Positions 17,118 through 25,647 of a stretch of DNA of 64,000 nt are shown here, piece after piece. The position numbers were made by a program, and so were the translations under genes. The first letter of the stretch is position 1. Every line of letters starts with the position of its first letter. The notes under the pieces are model-generated. The model worked only from the letters and a program-made list of their open reading frames with translations, did not search any database and was not told the origin of the DNA. The stretch is from Deinococcus radiophilus (GTDB lineage: Bacteria > Deinococcota > Deinococci > Deinococcales > Deinococcaceae): the NCBI RefSeq assembly GCF_020889625.1, contig NZ_CP086380.1, forward strand, positions 1,445,001-1,509,000, read 5' to 3'.

Positions 17118-18092
17118 TCACCCTTTTTTGCGAAATGGATTCCAACGTGCCAGCAGGCCCGGCGCGGCATCCGTTTCAGACTCAGGTTCGGTCAGTACTG
17201 GCGCTGAGGCTTCATGCTGCGGCGCAGCATGACGGCCCAGCACTGGGCCACTCGGCGCAGCAGGTTCGGGCCGTGCGCCTACCTCAACATCAGCGCCCAA
17301 CCATTCATTCAGCGCAGCCATCACCTCAAGTAAGTCGGGACGGTCGTCAGGATTCTTGGCCAGGGCTTGTTGCAGGGTGCGGGCCACCAGGCGTGGCAGC
17401 TCTGGAGCCAAATGTGCCAGGGAAGGCGGCATCGCATTGAGGTGCTGGGCCATCAGTTCGTTGTAATCGTCACCCTCAAAGGGGCGTTGGCCCGCCAGCA
17501 CTTCGTAGGCCAGCACCCCCAGCGAATACACGTCGCTGGCGGCTGTTGCCTCTTCGCCCCGGTAGATTTCGGGCGCCATGTAAAACGGACTCCCGCCCAC
17601 CCGGCCCCCCTGCCCCATCATGTAGGAACAGCCCAGATCGGCCAGTACGGCACGGTCGCCATCCAGGTAAATGTTCTGCGCCTTGACATCCTGATGCACT
17701 GCGCCCTGGCGGTGCATATAGTCCAGGCCCTCGGCCACTCCCCGCAGAATCCTGGCTGCCTGCTCAGGCGGGAGGGGCCGACCTGGCTGGACCAGGCTAT
17801 CCAAGGCCCCCTGGGGAAAATACTCCAGCGCCAGATACGCTCCCTCATCGAATCCCTGCCCCCCATAGCCGCGCACCAGATGGTCGTGCGTGAGCTGCAT
17901 GGTCATACGGACCTCATTGGCGAACATTCCGGCAGCGTCGGGATATTCCTGGCGTTCATCCTCAGGCAACAGGACCTTCAGCGCCACCTGACGCCCCTGG
18001 CGGTCATCAGCCAGATAAACCCGTGCTGTGGCTCCCCGGCCCAGTGGCCGTGTAATGCGGTATCCGGAAATGGTGGGGGGGTTACTCATCAC
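17118..18092 (-). CDS. Serine/threonine protein kinase with atypical motifs
   Basis: A Hanks-type kinase domain covers about residues 10-275 of 324. Visible are the glycine loop GRGATARV, the ATP-binding lysine in VALKV (K39), E60, the catalytic loop HQDVKAQN (D135, K137, N140), the metal motif as DLG instead of DFG (152-154), and APE (173-175). The arginine normally before the catalytic aspartate is glutamine, so it is a non-RD kinase and activation-loop control may differ. The last 50 residues are proline/alanine-rich and end in a basic patch, with no sensor or membrane segment. Start is GTG 18092 or ATG 18089; TAGACT lies upstream. Confidence 0.9.
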   Translation of the reverse strand: MMSNPPTISGYRITRPLGRGATARVYLADDRQGRQVALKVLLPEDERQEYPDAAGMFANEVRMTMQLTHDHLVRGYGGQGFDEGAYLALEYFPQGALDSLVQPGRPLPPEQAARILRGVAEGLDYMHRQGAVHQDVKAQNIYLDGDRAVLADLGCSYMMGQGGRVGGSPFYMAPEIYRGEEATAASDVYSLGVLAYEVLAGQRPFEGDDYNELMAQHLNAMPPSLAHLAPELPRLVARTLQQALAKNPDDRPDLLEVMAALNEWLGADVEVGARPEPAAPSGPVLGRHAAPQHEASAPVLTEPESETDAAPGLLARWNPFRKKG

Positions 18093-18215
18093 GCTACGGA
18101 GTTAGTCTAACAATCTCCGCTGACCAGTCACGCACAAATGGCCAAACGACGCCAGATAAAGGTGGCGGCGCGGCGAGGGATGAGCCGCTCACCGCGCCGA
18201 CCCTGGCTGCTGGCG

Positions 18216-19314
18216 TCAGTCGTCGTCGCCGCCGTCTTCGGCCACGCGCTTGCCGGCTTTCCATTCCAGACCTGCCCACATCAGGTCTTCCAGTTCGCCG
18301 TCCAGCACGTCATCCGGGTTGTACTGCATCAGGCCAGAGCGGTGGTCTTTAATGTACTGCTTGTCCAGCACGTAAGAGCGCATCTGGCTGCCCCACTCCA
18401 CGTTCGCTTGCTGCCCACGCGCCGCCAGGGCTTCTTCTTCACGCTTACGCATTTCAATGTCGTACAGTCGCTGCTTGAGAATTTGCAGCGCCAGTTCGTG
18501 GTTCTTGATTTGCGAACGCGTAATCTGACAGGCCACCGCGATGCCGGTAGGCAAGTGGGTCAGCCGCACCGCCGAGTCGGTGGTGTTCACCCCCTGCCCG
18601 CCCGAACCCTGCGAGCGAAACACGTCACGGCGTAGGTCCGAATCGGGAATGTGAATGTCGATTTCCTCTTCGGGCACTTCGGGAACCACGTCCACACTGG
18701 CAAACGAAGTCTGGCGGCGGTTGTTGGAATCAAACGGCGAGACGCGCACCAGGCGGTGAACCCCGTGCTCCGCGCTCATCATGCCGTAGGCCTTCTCGCC
18801 CCGAATGATGAATTCGATGGACTGATACCCGGCCTGATCACCCGGCTGCTCGTCGAGAATATCCACCTTGAAGCCCCGGCGCTCGGCCCAGCGCATGTAC
18901 ATCCGGGCCAACATCCCGGCCCAGTCCTGCGCCTCGGTGCCGCCCGCACCGCCCTTGACCCGCACGATGGCGGGGGTATCGGCGTGCTTCATGGTAAACA
19001 GCGTCTCGCGGTACAGGTCGTCTACACGGGCCTGGATGCCACTCTGCTCCTCGGCCAGCAGCTCGCGCTCCTCGTCGCTTTCGGCCAGTTCCAGCATCTC
19101 GCTCAGGCCGTCCAGGTCCGAGCGGAGGCTGCGGTATTTCTCCACCACACCGCGGACACTGGTTGCTTCTTGGTTGATGGCGCGGGCACGGGCCTGGTCG
19201 TTCCACAGGTCCGGGTCGGCCAGAAAATGATCCAATTCGTTCAGGCGGCGTTCCTTGCCGGGAATGTCAAAGATACTCCCGGAGGGACGCCAGTTTTTCT
19301 TGCAGTTCTTGCAT
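18216..19314 (-). CDS. prfB: Peptide chain release factor 2, with programmed +1 frameshift
   Basis: RF2 ends translation at UGA and UAA. The gene has two parts: 15 codons from ATG 19314 (MQELQEKLASLREYL) to an in-frame TGA (19269-19267), then, after skipping the T at 19269, a 350-codon frame to 18216, giving 365 residues. The site CGGGAGTATCTTTGAC matches the classical RF2 site (Shine-Dalgarno-like purines, CTT TGA C). RF2 features include GGAGGTEAQDW with the GGQ loop further on (GSGGQGVNTTDSAVR) and the tripeptide anticodon region near SPF. A ribosome binding site AGGAGTG precedes the ATG. Confidence 0.97.
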
Positions 19315-19616
19315 GGCGCTCACTCCTTTGTCGCCCCGGTTCTGGCGGGGGTCACTCCTTGCGCCGCAGCTTGAGTCTGCGGCAGACCAAAGTTCAGTAT
19401 ACGGCTTAGGGGAAAATGGATGACGGTTCCTCAAATTTGACAGCCAATTCGTTCCTCCAGATCTAATCTGGAAGTGCAATGAGCAATATTGATAACGAGA
19501 CTAAGGCTCGAATTGAAGCCGAAGAGAACTACCGTGCCCAGGTACGTGCTGAACAAACAGCGAAAAACCAGCCTCAGCCCAAAAAGCAGGGCGGCTGTGG
19601 TAGATGGTTCCTTTAT

Positions 19617-20686
19617 CTCAGAACTTGCACCTGAATACGTAGACAAAAAGCGCTCCCAGAGCTGAACATCTGGAAGTGTGCACAAACAGGTTTCAGGGGA
19701 GCGCGCCCATATTCTCTCACAGCGGATTCTGGACATTCCAGAGACGCTGTACCAACGGCGAAGCCTGGAGGCTTCGCTGCACCTTTTCCACAGTCCAGGC
19801 CAGAAGATCAAATTCAGCCAAGCTGAAGGAGCCAGCCCCAGTGCACTGAGTCGCTTCTTCAACGTCTATGACTGGGATTCAGACCGTTGCTGGGACGAAA
19901 TGCAGGACATCCAGTGGCGCATTTTGTTGGACGTAGCTCACTCCAAACGCCGACCTCGGTTGCGGCTCAGTGTGGATCTGACCACGTTGGAAAAGGTGGG
20001 GACTCAGCTGCCCTATGTCAGCGTCTACAATGGCAGGCACGGTATCCATCTGGTCGCCTTGTTTGCCGAATATGGGGCACTTCAGTTCTCCATTTCCTAC
20101 CGGGTGTACCAGGGCAAGCACACCAGCACGCCCGTCACTCTGGCGCTCGACCTACTGGAAGGCGTGCGGCACCTCGATTTCGAGTTTGTGGTGGGTGTGA
20201 GGAGCAACCGGCGCACGGACCATCCTGGGCGGGTGACGGTGGCGGACTGTCCGCATGGAGGCTATGTCAACCTTGCCAACTGGTCTCTGGAAACGCTGTC
20301 TCTGGGGAGAGTAGACCGTGGGGACCGTGAATTCTTCGCGGTGTCGTCTGAACTGTTGGAGGGGGACGAGATCGTTGCTGAGGGTGCGCATCGCTGGGGG
20401 GTGGAATCCTTTTTCAAGGAAGGTAAGCACCAGTTTGGGTTGGCGCAGTTCGCGCTGCGAACTGCCAGGGGTCTGGACCGCTGGATTCTGATGGTCTTTC
20501 TGGCCTTCACCCTGACCATGCTGCATCGCTCAGAAGGGATGACCTTGAAAGAGGCAGCACGCCTGGCCCTCTACACCCTGTTCCCCGTAGTCAGGCTCAA
20601 CCATCTTCTGAGTCAGCTCCAAAAAGAACGAGAATTTCTTCTCCAGCACGGCTATTCGCTCAGCTACGCAAGGTGCAAGTTATGAG
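19617..20686 (+). mobile_element. IS4-like DDE insertion sequence, 1,070 bp
   Basis: Inverted repeats CTCAGAACTTGCACCT (19617-19632) and, on the other strand, CTCATAACTTGCACCT (20671-20686) differ at one base. A 5-bp target duplication TTTAT flanks the element (19612-19616 and 20687-20691). Removing it restores the DUF4352-like frame (codons CTT TAT GGG). It carries one transposase gene. Confidence 0.9.
19678..20685 (+). CDS. DDE transposase, possibly lacking the second catalytic Asp
   Basis: The 335-residue protein resembles DDE_Tnp_1 (IS4-superfamily) transposases. The first aspartate is in [11 protein letters not shown] (about residue 99), and the C-terminal catalytic glutamate is in [13 protein letters not shown] (about 260). 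Between them, related proteins carry a D-x-x-(F/Y)-type segment before the VVGVRSNRR strand, but here [20 protein letters not shown] runs straight on without it. That suggests an in-frame internal deletion and an inactive enzyme, though I judge this from memory of the family. The stop codon is inside the right inverted repeat. Confidence 0.85.
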   Translation: MHKQVSGERAHILSQRILDIPETLYQRRSLEASLHLFHSPGQKIKFSQAEGASPSALSRFFNVYDWDSDRCWDEMQDIQWRILLDVAHSKRRPRLRLSVDLTTLEKVGTQLPYVSVYNGRHGIHLVALFAEYGALQFSISYRVYQGKHTSTPVTLALDLLEGVRHLDFEFVVGVRSNRRTDHPGRVTVADCPHGGYVNLANWSLETLSLGRVDRGDREFFAVSSELLEGDEIVAEGAHRWGVESFFKEGKHQFGLAQFALRTARGLDRWILMVFLAFTLTMLHRSEGMTLKEAARLALYTLFPVVRLNHLLSQLQKEREFLLQHGYSLSYARCKL

Positions 20687-20853
20687 TTTATGGGTTGGGA
20701 GGATTGGTCCTGCTAGGTGTAATTGGTTCACTTCTCCCTGACTCAAGCACTTCTGAGACAGTAGCAACGACCACACAAAGCGAGCCTGCAACTGTCCCCA
20801 CATCGGAAGCTTCTCCAGTACAAGCAGACACACTTGATTCAGGCGACGCTACG

Positions 20854-22059
20854 CTCAGTAGGTGACAACTTCGTCTAAAGGCGCTCCTGGTGGGCAAAAG
20901 GGCTGGGTCAACAGGTCTAGGACAGCCATGAACTGTTTGGGTTTCCACCGTAAGGCATCCACGAGATGCTGAGCACCGTGCCGCACCAGACTGACCGCTC
21001 TACGACCATGCTTGAGAACGGGGATGGGCTGGGTCTGGCCCAGCCAGACCCCCAGGCGCAAGCAGAACACCCAGGCCAGTGTCACCAGGCCAAAGAGCCG
21101 CTGTAGACGGCTCCTTTCCGTCATCCCAGTCCGCTCCAGGTCGAAGCCTCGCATCTTGAAGCTGCTGAAGGTGCACTCGATTGACCAGCGCTGCTTGTAC
21201 AGCTTCCAGGTCTTCCGAGCGCTGAAATCTGTGGCAATGATGACGAGGTCACCTGTGGATGACCTCGTCGCGACCACCCGCATGAGTTCGCCAAACACGA
21301 ACACCTTTTCGTCGATTTCATGGAAATGACCGTGCTGGACGTGCTTAAACCATTCCTTCCCATTCGTGTCGTCCAGCATGTCGCTGTGCCGAATGCGGAT
21401 CGCCCGCTTGATGCCTTGACGACGGAGAAAACGGAACCACTCCGCACCGATGAACTCACGGTCAGCCACCAGGCCTTGCCAGCGTTTCGCTGGCAAGACG
21501 CGGAGGAGCTTCAATACCAGCCACATACGGGCATAGGTATGGCTGTTCCCAGACTCATCAAGAGGAACCCAAATCAGGGGCAGGGTGAAGCCATGAACCA
21601 CGGCTCCAAGCACCAGAAAATTGATGGGCGTTTCCCCATGCTCCCAGTTGGTGCGGTCCAGACTCAGCAACACCTTCCCCGGTGGAAGATGGACGACGAG
21701 CAGAGCGATGAAAAAGTCCATGTCCAGCTGCTCATCCCGGAAGGTTCGGTCCGCCCTTCTTTTCTTGGCTTGCGGCGTGCTGATACCGGGCATGTGAGGA
21801 CTCAGGTCGTGATGATTGATGCTCCTCGCGGCAATCATCGCCAGAAGCACATCGATCAGCCGCTGAAGGGTGTCAATGCGGAGGTGACTCGCGTGTGCTT
21901 TGAAGTGGCGGGTCAGTACGGTAGCCTGCTGGGCGGCGGATTCTGTTGTTTTCACACTCTCAGGAAACCGTGAACAGTCGGCCCCATCAAGCTTGATGGG
22001 GCCGACTGTTGGTTTTTGCCGTCTAGGACAATGTGAAACTGAAGTTGTCACCTACTGAG
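20854..22059 (-). mobile_element. IS4-family insertion sequence, 1,206 bp
   Basis: Perfect 19-bp inverted repeats CTCAGTAGGTGACAACTTC lie at 20854-20872 and, inverted, at 22041-22059. A 9-bp target duplication GACGCTACG is present at 20845-20853 and 22060-22068. The transposase is on the minus strand. Perfect ends and an exact duplication indicate a recent insertion. Confidence 0.95.
20855..21955 (-). CDS. IS4-family transposase
   Basis: The protein has the DDE residues in LLSLDRTNWEHG, LVADREFIG and the IS4 signature YKQRWSIECTFSSFK, which fits Y-(2)-R-(3)-E-(6)-K exactly. From the GTG at 21955 (VKTTESAAQQATVLTRHF) it has 366 residues; the frame is open back to a GTG at 22051 inside the inverted repeat, which would give 398, but that extension is less transposase-like. 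The stop codon TGA lies inside the left inverted repeat. All catalytic residues are intact, so it may be active. Confidence 0.9.
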   Translation of the reverse strand: MKTTESAAQQATVLTRHFKAHASHLRIDTLQRLIDVLLAMIAARSINHHDLSPHMPGISTPQAKKRRADRTFRDEQLDMDFFIALLVVHLPPGKVLLSLDRTNWEHGETPINFLVLGAVVHGFTLPLIWVPLDESGNSHTYARMWLVLKLLRVLPAKRWQGLVADREFIGAEWFRFLRRQGIKRAIRIRHSDMLDDTNGKEWFKHVQHGHFHEIDEKVFVFGELMRVVATRSSTGDLVIIATDFSARKTWKLYKQRWSIECTFSSFKMRGFDLERTGMTERSRLQRLFGLVTLAWVFCLRLGVWLGQTQPIPVLKHGRRAVSLVRHGAQHLVDALRWKPKQFMAVLDLLTQPFCPPGAPLDEVVTY

Positions 22060-22478
22060 GACGCTACGTTAGAAGCAGATGGCAGCCAGAGTATCGGGGT
22101 ATGGAATGTCAGCAACGTTAGTTGGAATGCAACGAGCAATGTAGGCGGTGAGTACGGTGAAAATGCAGACGATGGTGAAACATTTATCATTATTGACTTT
22201 ACCTTGAAGAACACTACGAACGAGACCCAAAGCTATTCCTCTATGCTGGATCAGCCACAAATTATCCTTGAAAATGGTGGCTTGATTGATGCAGATACAA
22301 TTTTGAGCATCCAAGCGGGTGATCAGCTGATAGATGGACAAATTGCACCAGGGTTGAATCGTACAGGACGCTACGCTTTCCGCGTCCCAAGTGACCAGTC
22401 AGAAAACATGCAGTTTCAAATCCAGTTCACTAATGGCCAGCGTTTAGTGACGGAGTTTGCACAATAATTAATCTGAAT

Positions 22479-22811
22479 TTAGGGTTTGGTTTTTATATTA
22501 ATGAGCCCATAAATCTCCAGAAACCGCGCCGAGCGCTCTTCCAGTGTGGGCAGCAGGGCCACCTCGCCGCAGACCCAGTCAGGGCTATAGCTGCGGCAAA
22601 TGCTAGGTCGCTCGGCGTAGATACCGCACAGGCAGTCTGCGCCCAGATGCACGCACGGCTGACCCAGCGGCTTGACCAGTGCGGCAATGTCTGGCGCCGT
22701 GCAGCAGGCCCCGCAAGCGGTGCAGACGCGCCCCGTTCGCGGCCAGGCCGAGCGAGGCGAATAACCGAGTGGCACTGGCTCGCCTCTGGATTCGGTCTGG
22801 TCAGGCGACAT
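22479..22811 (-). CDS. YkgJ-family cysteine cluster protein
   Basis: The 110-residue protein has the cysteine cluster of YkgJ/Fe-S-type proteins: CTACGACCTAPD, then CVHL, DCLCGIYAERPSICRSY, with seven or more cysteines placed to bind zinc or an Fe-S cluster. The family's function is not settled. The ATG at 22811 is 7 bases after a TAAAGT -10 box on the minus strand, so it is probably leaderless; a longer frame to 22931 would overlap hisC and has no support. It is just downstream of hisC on the same strand. Confidence 0.85.
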   Translation of the reverse strand: MSPDQTESRGEPVPLGYSPRSAWPRTGRVCTACGACCTAPDIAALVKPLGQPCVHLGADCLCGIYAERPSICRSYSPDWVCGEVALLPTLEERSARFLEIYGLINIKTKP

Positions 22812-22854
22812 GGGAGTCACTTTAGGGCAAGGCCACCCGGCAGCTCCGTAACGC

Positions 22855-23928
22855 TCAGCGAGCTTCGGCAGCAGCGGCCAGAAAAGCATCGTTCTCCTCT
22901 GGCGTGCCCACGCTGACCCGCAGGCAATCACCCAGGACGGGCAGTCCTTTTTGGAGCCGCACCACCACGTCCCGCTCCTCCAGATACCGGAAGGTGGACG
23001 CCACGTCCCCGCTTTGTAGCAGGAAAAAGTTGGTCCGGCTGGGCCAGACTTTCCAGTGGGGGTGCCCGGTCAGCGCGGCCAGCATCCGTGCCCGCTCGCT
23101 GATGGCTTCCTGGGTGCGCTGGATGACGTAGTCAGGATGTTCCAGTGCCACTTCCAGCGCCGTCTGGGTCAGCACATTGATCGAGAAGGCTGGCACCAGC
23201 TTGCGGATCTGCGCCGCCAGCTCGGGTTGGGCCAGTGCGTAGCCCAGGCGCAGGCCCGCCAGGCCCCAGGCCTTGGAAAAGGTTCGCAGGCTCAACACGC
23301 CCGGACACTCACGGACCAGCTCACGGTAATCACTGCCGGCAAACTGGTGGTAGGCCTCATCAATGACAGTCAGCCAGCCCTCCCCCGCTGCCACTTCGAC
23401 CAGTTCCCGCACCGTTGCCGGATCGTCCAGATGTCCAGTCGGTGCCTGCGGCTGAATCAGCACGAACAGGCCCGGACCACGGGTCTGTAGTTCTGCTTTC
23501 AGGGCCTTTAGCGGCAGCGACAGGTCAGCATTTACCGGCACCTTGACCAAGTTGGCCCCCAGCAAGCCGCTTTCTAAGGGGTACACCGAAAAAGTCGGAT
23601 CAGTGGTCAGAACCGTCTGCCCGATGCCAGCCAGTTCGGTGAGCACTTTGATCATCACGTTGCTGCCGGAGCTGACCACCACACCGTCCGTGTCCCAATC
23701 CTCCAGCCGAGCAATGCCCTGACGCAGCGACGATGTGTTCAGATCGGTGTACCGCTGCCAGGGTTGCTCGGCCATACGTTCCAGCGCCAGCCGCTTGAGG
23801 TCCGCCGGAAAGTCGTAGGGGCTTTCGTTCTGATCCAGTTTGATGCGGGCCTGACTGGGCGTGTAGGGGTAGGCAGCGACGTTTTGCACGCTCTGGCGGA
23901 CGCTGGCGAGCGGCGAGGGCTTGGTCAT
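22855..23928 (-). CDS. hisC: Histidinol-phosphate aminotransferase
   Basis: HisC transfers an amino group between glutamate and imidazole-acetol phosphate in histidine biosynthesis. The 357-residue class II aminotransferase has KLDQNESPYDFP (substrate-side), SSGSNVMIKVL (PLP phosphate), VIDEAYHQF (PLP pyridine Asp), and the PLP lysine in TFSKAWGLAGLRLGY. Length is normal. No other his genes are nearby. A second HisC-like gene lies at 39539-40600, so one of the two may have another substrate such as aromatic or prephenate-type keto acids. Confidence 0.9.
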   Translation of the reverse strand: MTKPSPLASVRQSVQNVAAYPYTPSQARIKLDQNESPYDFPADLKRLALERMAEQPWQRYTDLNTSSLRQGIARLEDWDTDGVVVSSGSNVMIKVLTELAGIGQTVLTTDPTFSVYPLESGLLGANLVKVPVNADLSLPLKALKAELQTRGPGLFVLIQPQAPTGHLDDPATVRELVEVAAGEGWLTVIDEAYHQFAGSDYRELVRECPGVLSLRTFSKAWGLAGLRLGYALAQPELAAQIRKLVPAFSINVLTQTALEVALEHPDYVIQRTQEAISERARMLAALTGHPHWKVWPSRTNFFLLQSGDVASTFRYLEERDVVVRLQKGLPVLGDCLRVSVGTPEENDAFLAAAAEAR

Positions 23929-23987
23929 GTCTTTGTTTTATCACTCCGCCTGTGGGTGAGCCGGACCCATGCTAGCCTGCCGCACAT

Positions 23988-24293
23988 ATGGCGCACGAAA
24001 CCGTCACTGTCAATGTCCGAACGGCCCTGAGAGATGGTCAGGCCCGCGCTGCACGGACTGGCCGCACCCAGCAGATCGAACTGGGCGAGGACCTGTTTAT
24101 CCGCATCGCGCCAGGGGGCCGTAAGTTCTTGCTGTTCTGCCTGGGTGACGGTCACGAGCCAGACCAGGCCACGGCTCGTGCCGCCGCCGAAGTGCTGGGC
24201 CTGCGTGATCCGCAATATGGCTGGCATCAGGGTCAAACGCTCCGCAGTCTGACGGTGGTTGAGGCAGATGAGACACTCCTCTCATACTCCTAA
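23988..24293 (+). CDS. Small hypothetical protein
   Basis: I do not recognise this 101-residue protein. It is soluble, with a predicted compact alpha/beta character: VTVNVRTALRDGQARAA, then EDLFIRIAPGGRKFLLFCLG, a stretch ATARAAAEVLGL, and WHQGQTLRSLTVVEADE. There is no signal peptide. The ATG lies 9 bases after TAGCCT, in line with leaderless genes in this window, which supports it as real. It is divergent from hisC with only 59 bases between the start codons. Confidence 0.65.
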   Translation: MAHETVTVNVRTALRDGQARAARTGRTQQIELGEDLFIRIAPGGRKFLLFCLGDGHEPDQATARAAAEVLGLRDPQYGWHQGQTLRSLTVVEADETLLSYS

Positions 24294-24339
24294 GCAGTTC
24301 TCATGATTTTCTTATTCTTGCCAAGGCTAGACTGGCCCT

Positions 24340-24801
24340 ATGAAAAAAGCCCTGTTCCTGCTGGCCGCTGCCCCACTTACCCTGGCTTCCTGTGACCAGC
24401 TGGGTCTGCCCAATCCTAACCTTCCCAGCGTCTCCGGCACGGTCACCGGCACTGCCCCCCGGGAGGGCGCGACTCGCATCGGCATGCGGGGTATCAGCGC
24501 TGCAGGATTTGTCGCCGCCAACCCCAATCAGATCGCCATCAACCTGGATCAGACTCGCTATACAGCCGAACTGCCCCAGCTCAACGCCGATGGGGCCATT
24601 GAAGTCTTTGCATTTGTTGACGGTAACAACAACCGGGCCTACGACTCGGGTGAGCCGCGCACCGATGGTGTGACCTTCATCCATGTCCAACAGGAAAATG
24701 CCCTGAACCGCTTGACTGGCCTGAAGCGAGGCTGGAACCGGGTAGAGGGACTGCGTGCCGTTTCAGGAACCAAGTTCAGCAACGTGAACTTCGTCTGGTA
24801 A
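24340..24801 (+). CDS. Small lipoprotein, paralogue of the gene at 40687
   Basis: The 153 residues start with a lipoprotein signal MKKALFLLAAAPLTLASC with lipobox LASC (Cys18). The mature part has SGTVTGTAPREGATRIGM, EVFAFVDGNNNRAYDSGEPR and a GLKRGWNRVEGLR stretch near the end. The same layout (G-T-I/V-T-G, A-F-x-D...Y-D-x-G-E, R-G-W-N) occurs in the lipoprotein at 40687-41223, so they are paralogues of unknown function, likely attached to the cell envelope. The D-x-(N/D)-x-N-like loop could bind calcium, which is speculative. TAGACT lies 6 bases before the ATG; a terminator follows. Confidence 0.8.
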   Translation: MKKALFLLAAAPLTLASCDQLGLPNPNLPSVSGTVTGTAPREGATRIGMRGISAAGFVAANPNQIAINLDQTRYTAELPQLNADGAIEVFAFVDGNNNRAYDSGEPRTDGVTFIHVQQENALNRLTGLKRGWNRVEGLRAVSGTKFSNVNFVW

Positions 24802-24821
24802 CTCATCCATAGGACAAACCA

Positions 24822-24850
24822 AAAACGCCCCGCAGAGGGGCGCTTTTTTA
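24822..24850 (+). terminator. Terminator after the lipoprotein gene
   Basis: Six-base GC arms CGCCCC (24826-24831) and GGGGCG (24837-24842) around a GCAGA loop are followed by six T bases, and preceded by an A run that can act on the opposite strand for the SRPBCC gene. Confidence 0.85.
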
Positions 24851-24862
24851 ATCCTATTCAGC

Positions 24863-25531
24863 TCAGTTCTTAGGCGCGGTACCGCCCTCGAAGGCGGCCT
24901 TGAAGCGCTGCAGATCTTCTGCAATCTGCTGGCTGGGTTCTTCGCCGAACAGCTTGGCGACAGCGGCGCCCAGGACACCGGCGGGTGGGCGGTAGCTCAG
25001 GGCCACGTGGACGCGGGTGCCGCCACCCGGCATGCTCTCAAACTGCACGCTTCCCGCGTTATCCACAGTCGCGCCGGGCAGCGAGTGCCAGCCAATACGC
25101 TCACCGGGCTTGTCGTTCACAATTTCGGCTTCCCACTCCACATTGGTGCCCAGTGGGGCTTTGGCCACCCAGCGGCTGCGGCGACTGTCCAGCTCGGTCA
25201 CGCTTTCGAGGTGGCTCATGATCTGGGGCAGGTTTTCCAGCCGGCGCCAGTAGCCATACACATCCTGGGCAGGGCGGTCAATGACGACCGAATGCTCTAC
25301 GAAAATCGGCTTGGCAGCGGCACTGCTGCTGCCCAGGCCCGCCACTTCCATCACCGGATCAGAGCCGGTTGCAGCCTTATACGCCAAGTAGCCGCCCACT
25401 GCAGCCATACCCATGCCCAGCACGCCACGGCGTCCCAGACCCAGCATCAGCAGGGCGCCACCCGCAGCGCCGCTCAGTAGACGGTTCTGGTCAATCTCCG
25501 AGAAATCAGTCTTACTCGTCTCTTTGGTCAT
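24863..25531 (-). CDS. SRPBCC-family (cyclase/dehydrase-like) membrane protein
   Basis: The 222-residue protein has two short hydrophobic, glycine-rich stretches near the start ([16 protein letters not shown] and [16 protein letters not shown], about 17-52), then a START/SRPBCC domain (about 78-215) with [35 protein letters not shown] and the [15 protein letters not shown] strand. Related proteins in many bacteria are called polyketide cyclase/dehydrase-like, without proven activity. The ATG at 25531 has a strong ribosome binding site (GGAGGAAACGAAT), better than the upstream start at 25555. Confidence 0.85.
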   Translation of the reverse strand: MTKETSKTDFSEIDQNRLLSGAAGGALLMLGLGRRGVLGMGMAAVGGYLAYKAATGSDPVMEVAGLGSSSAAAKPIFVEHSVVIDRPAQDVYGYWRRLENLPQIMSHLESVTELDSRRSRWVAKAPLGTNVEWEAEIVNDKPGERIGWHSLPGATVDNAGSVQFESMPGGGTRVHVALSYRPPAGVLGAAVAKLFGEEPSQQIAEDLQRFKAAFEGGTAPKN

Positions 25532-25647
25532 ATTCGTTTCCTCCGTTCGTATCACTGTAATGTATGTGCGCCCAGCAGCGCACCGGGTGAAGCTTGCCCC
25601 AACATCTGCTTAATAGCGTGTGCAGCGAAGCCTATAGTGGCCACACC

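Larger units (their letters stand above)
19479..22467 (+). pseudogene. DUF4352-like membrane-anchored protein, interrupted by two IS elements
   Basis: Three segments rebuild one 232-residue protein: 19479-19616, 20692-20853 and 22069-22467. Each junction restores the frame once the IS and one target copy are removed. The protein starts with a charged region (KARIEAEENYRAQVRAEQ), then a cysteine-glycine patch, a membrane helix (FLYGLGGLVLLGVIGSLL), a Ser/Thr-rich linker, and a C-terminal immunoglobulin-like domain (WNVSNVSW, TFIIIDFTLKNTTNETQSYS, then INTGRYAFRV-like end at GLNRTGRYAFRVPSD) typical of DUF4352. Such proteins are usually surface-exposed with unknown function. The gene is AT-richer than its neighbours, suggesting acquisition. 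It is probably inactive here. Confidence 0.88.

Noticed and set aside
22033..22467. A 144-codon ORF starting inside the IS4 right end
   Set aside because: It is a chimera of IS sequence and the third segment of the DUF4352-like gene, which continues from upstream of the IS.
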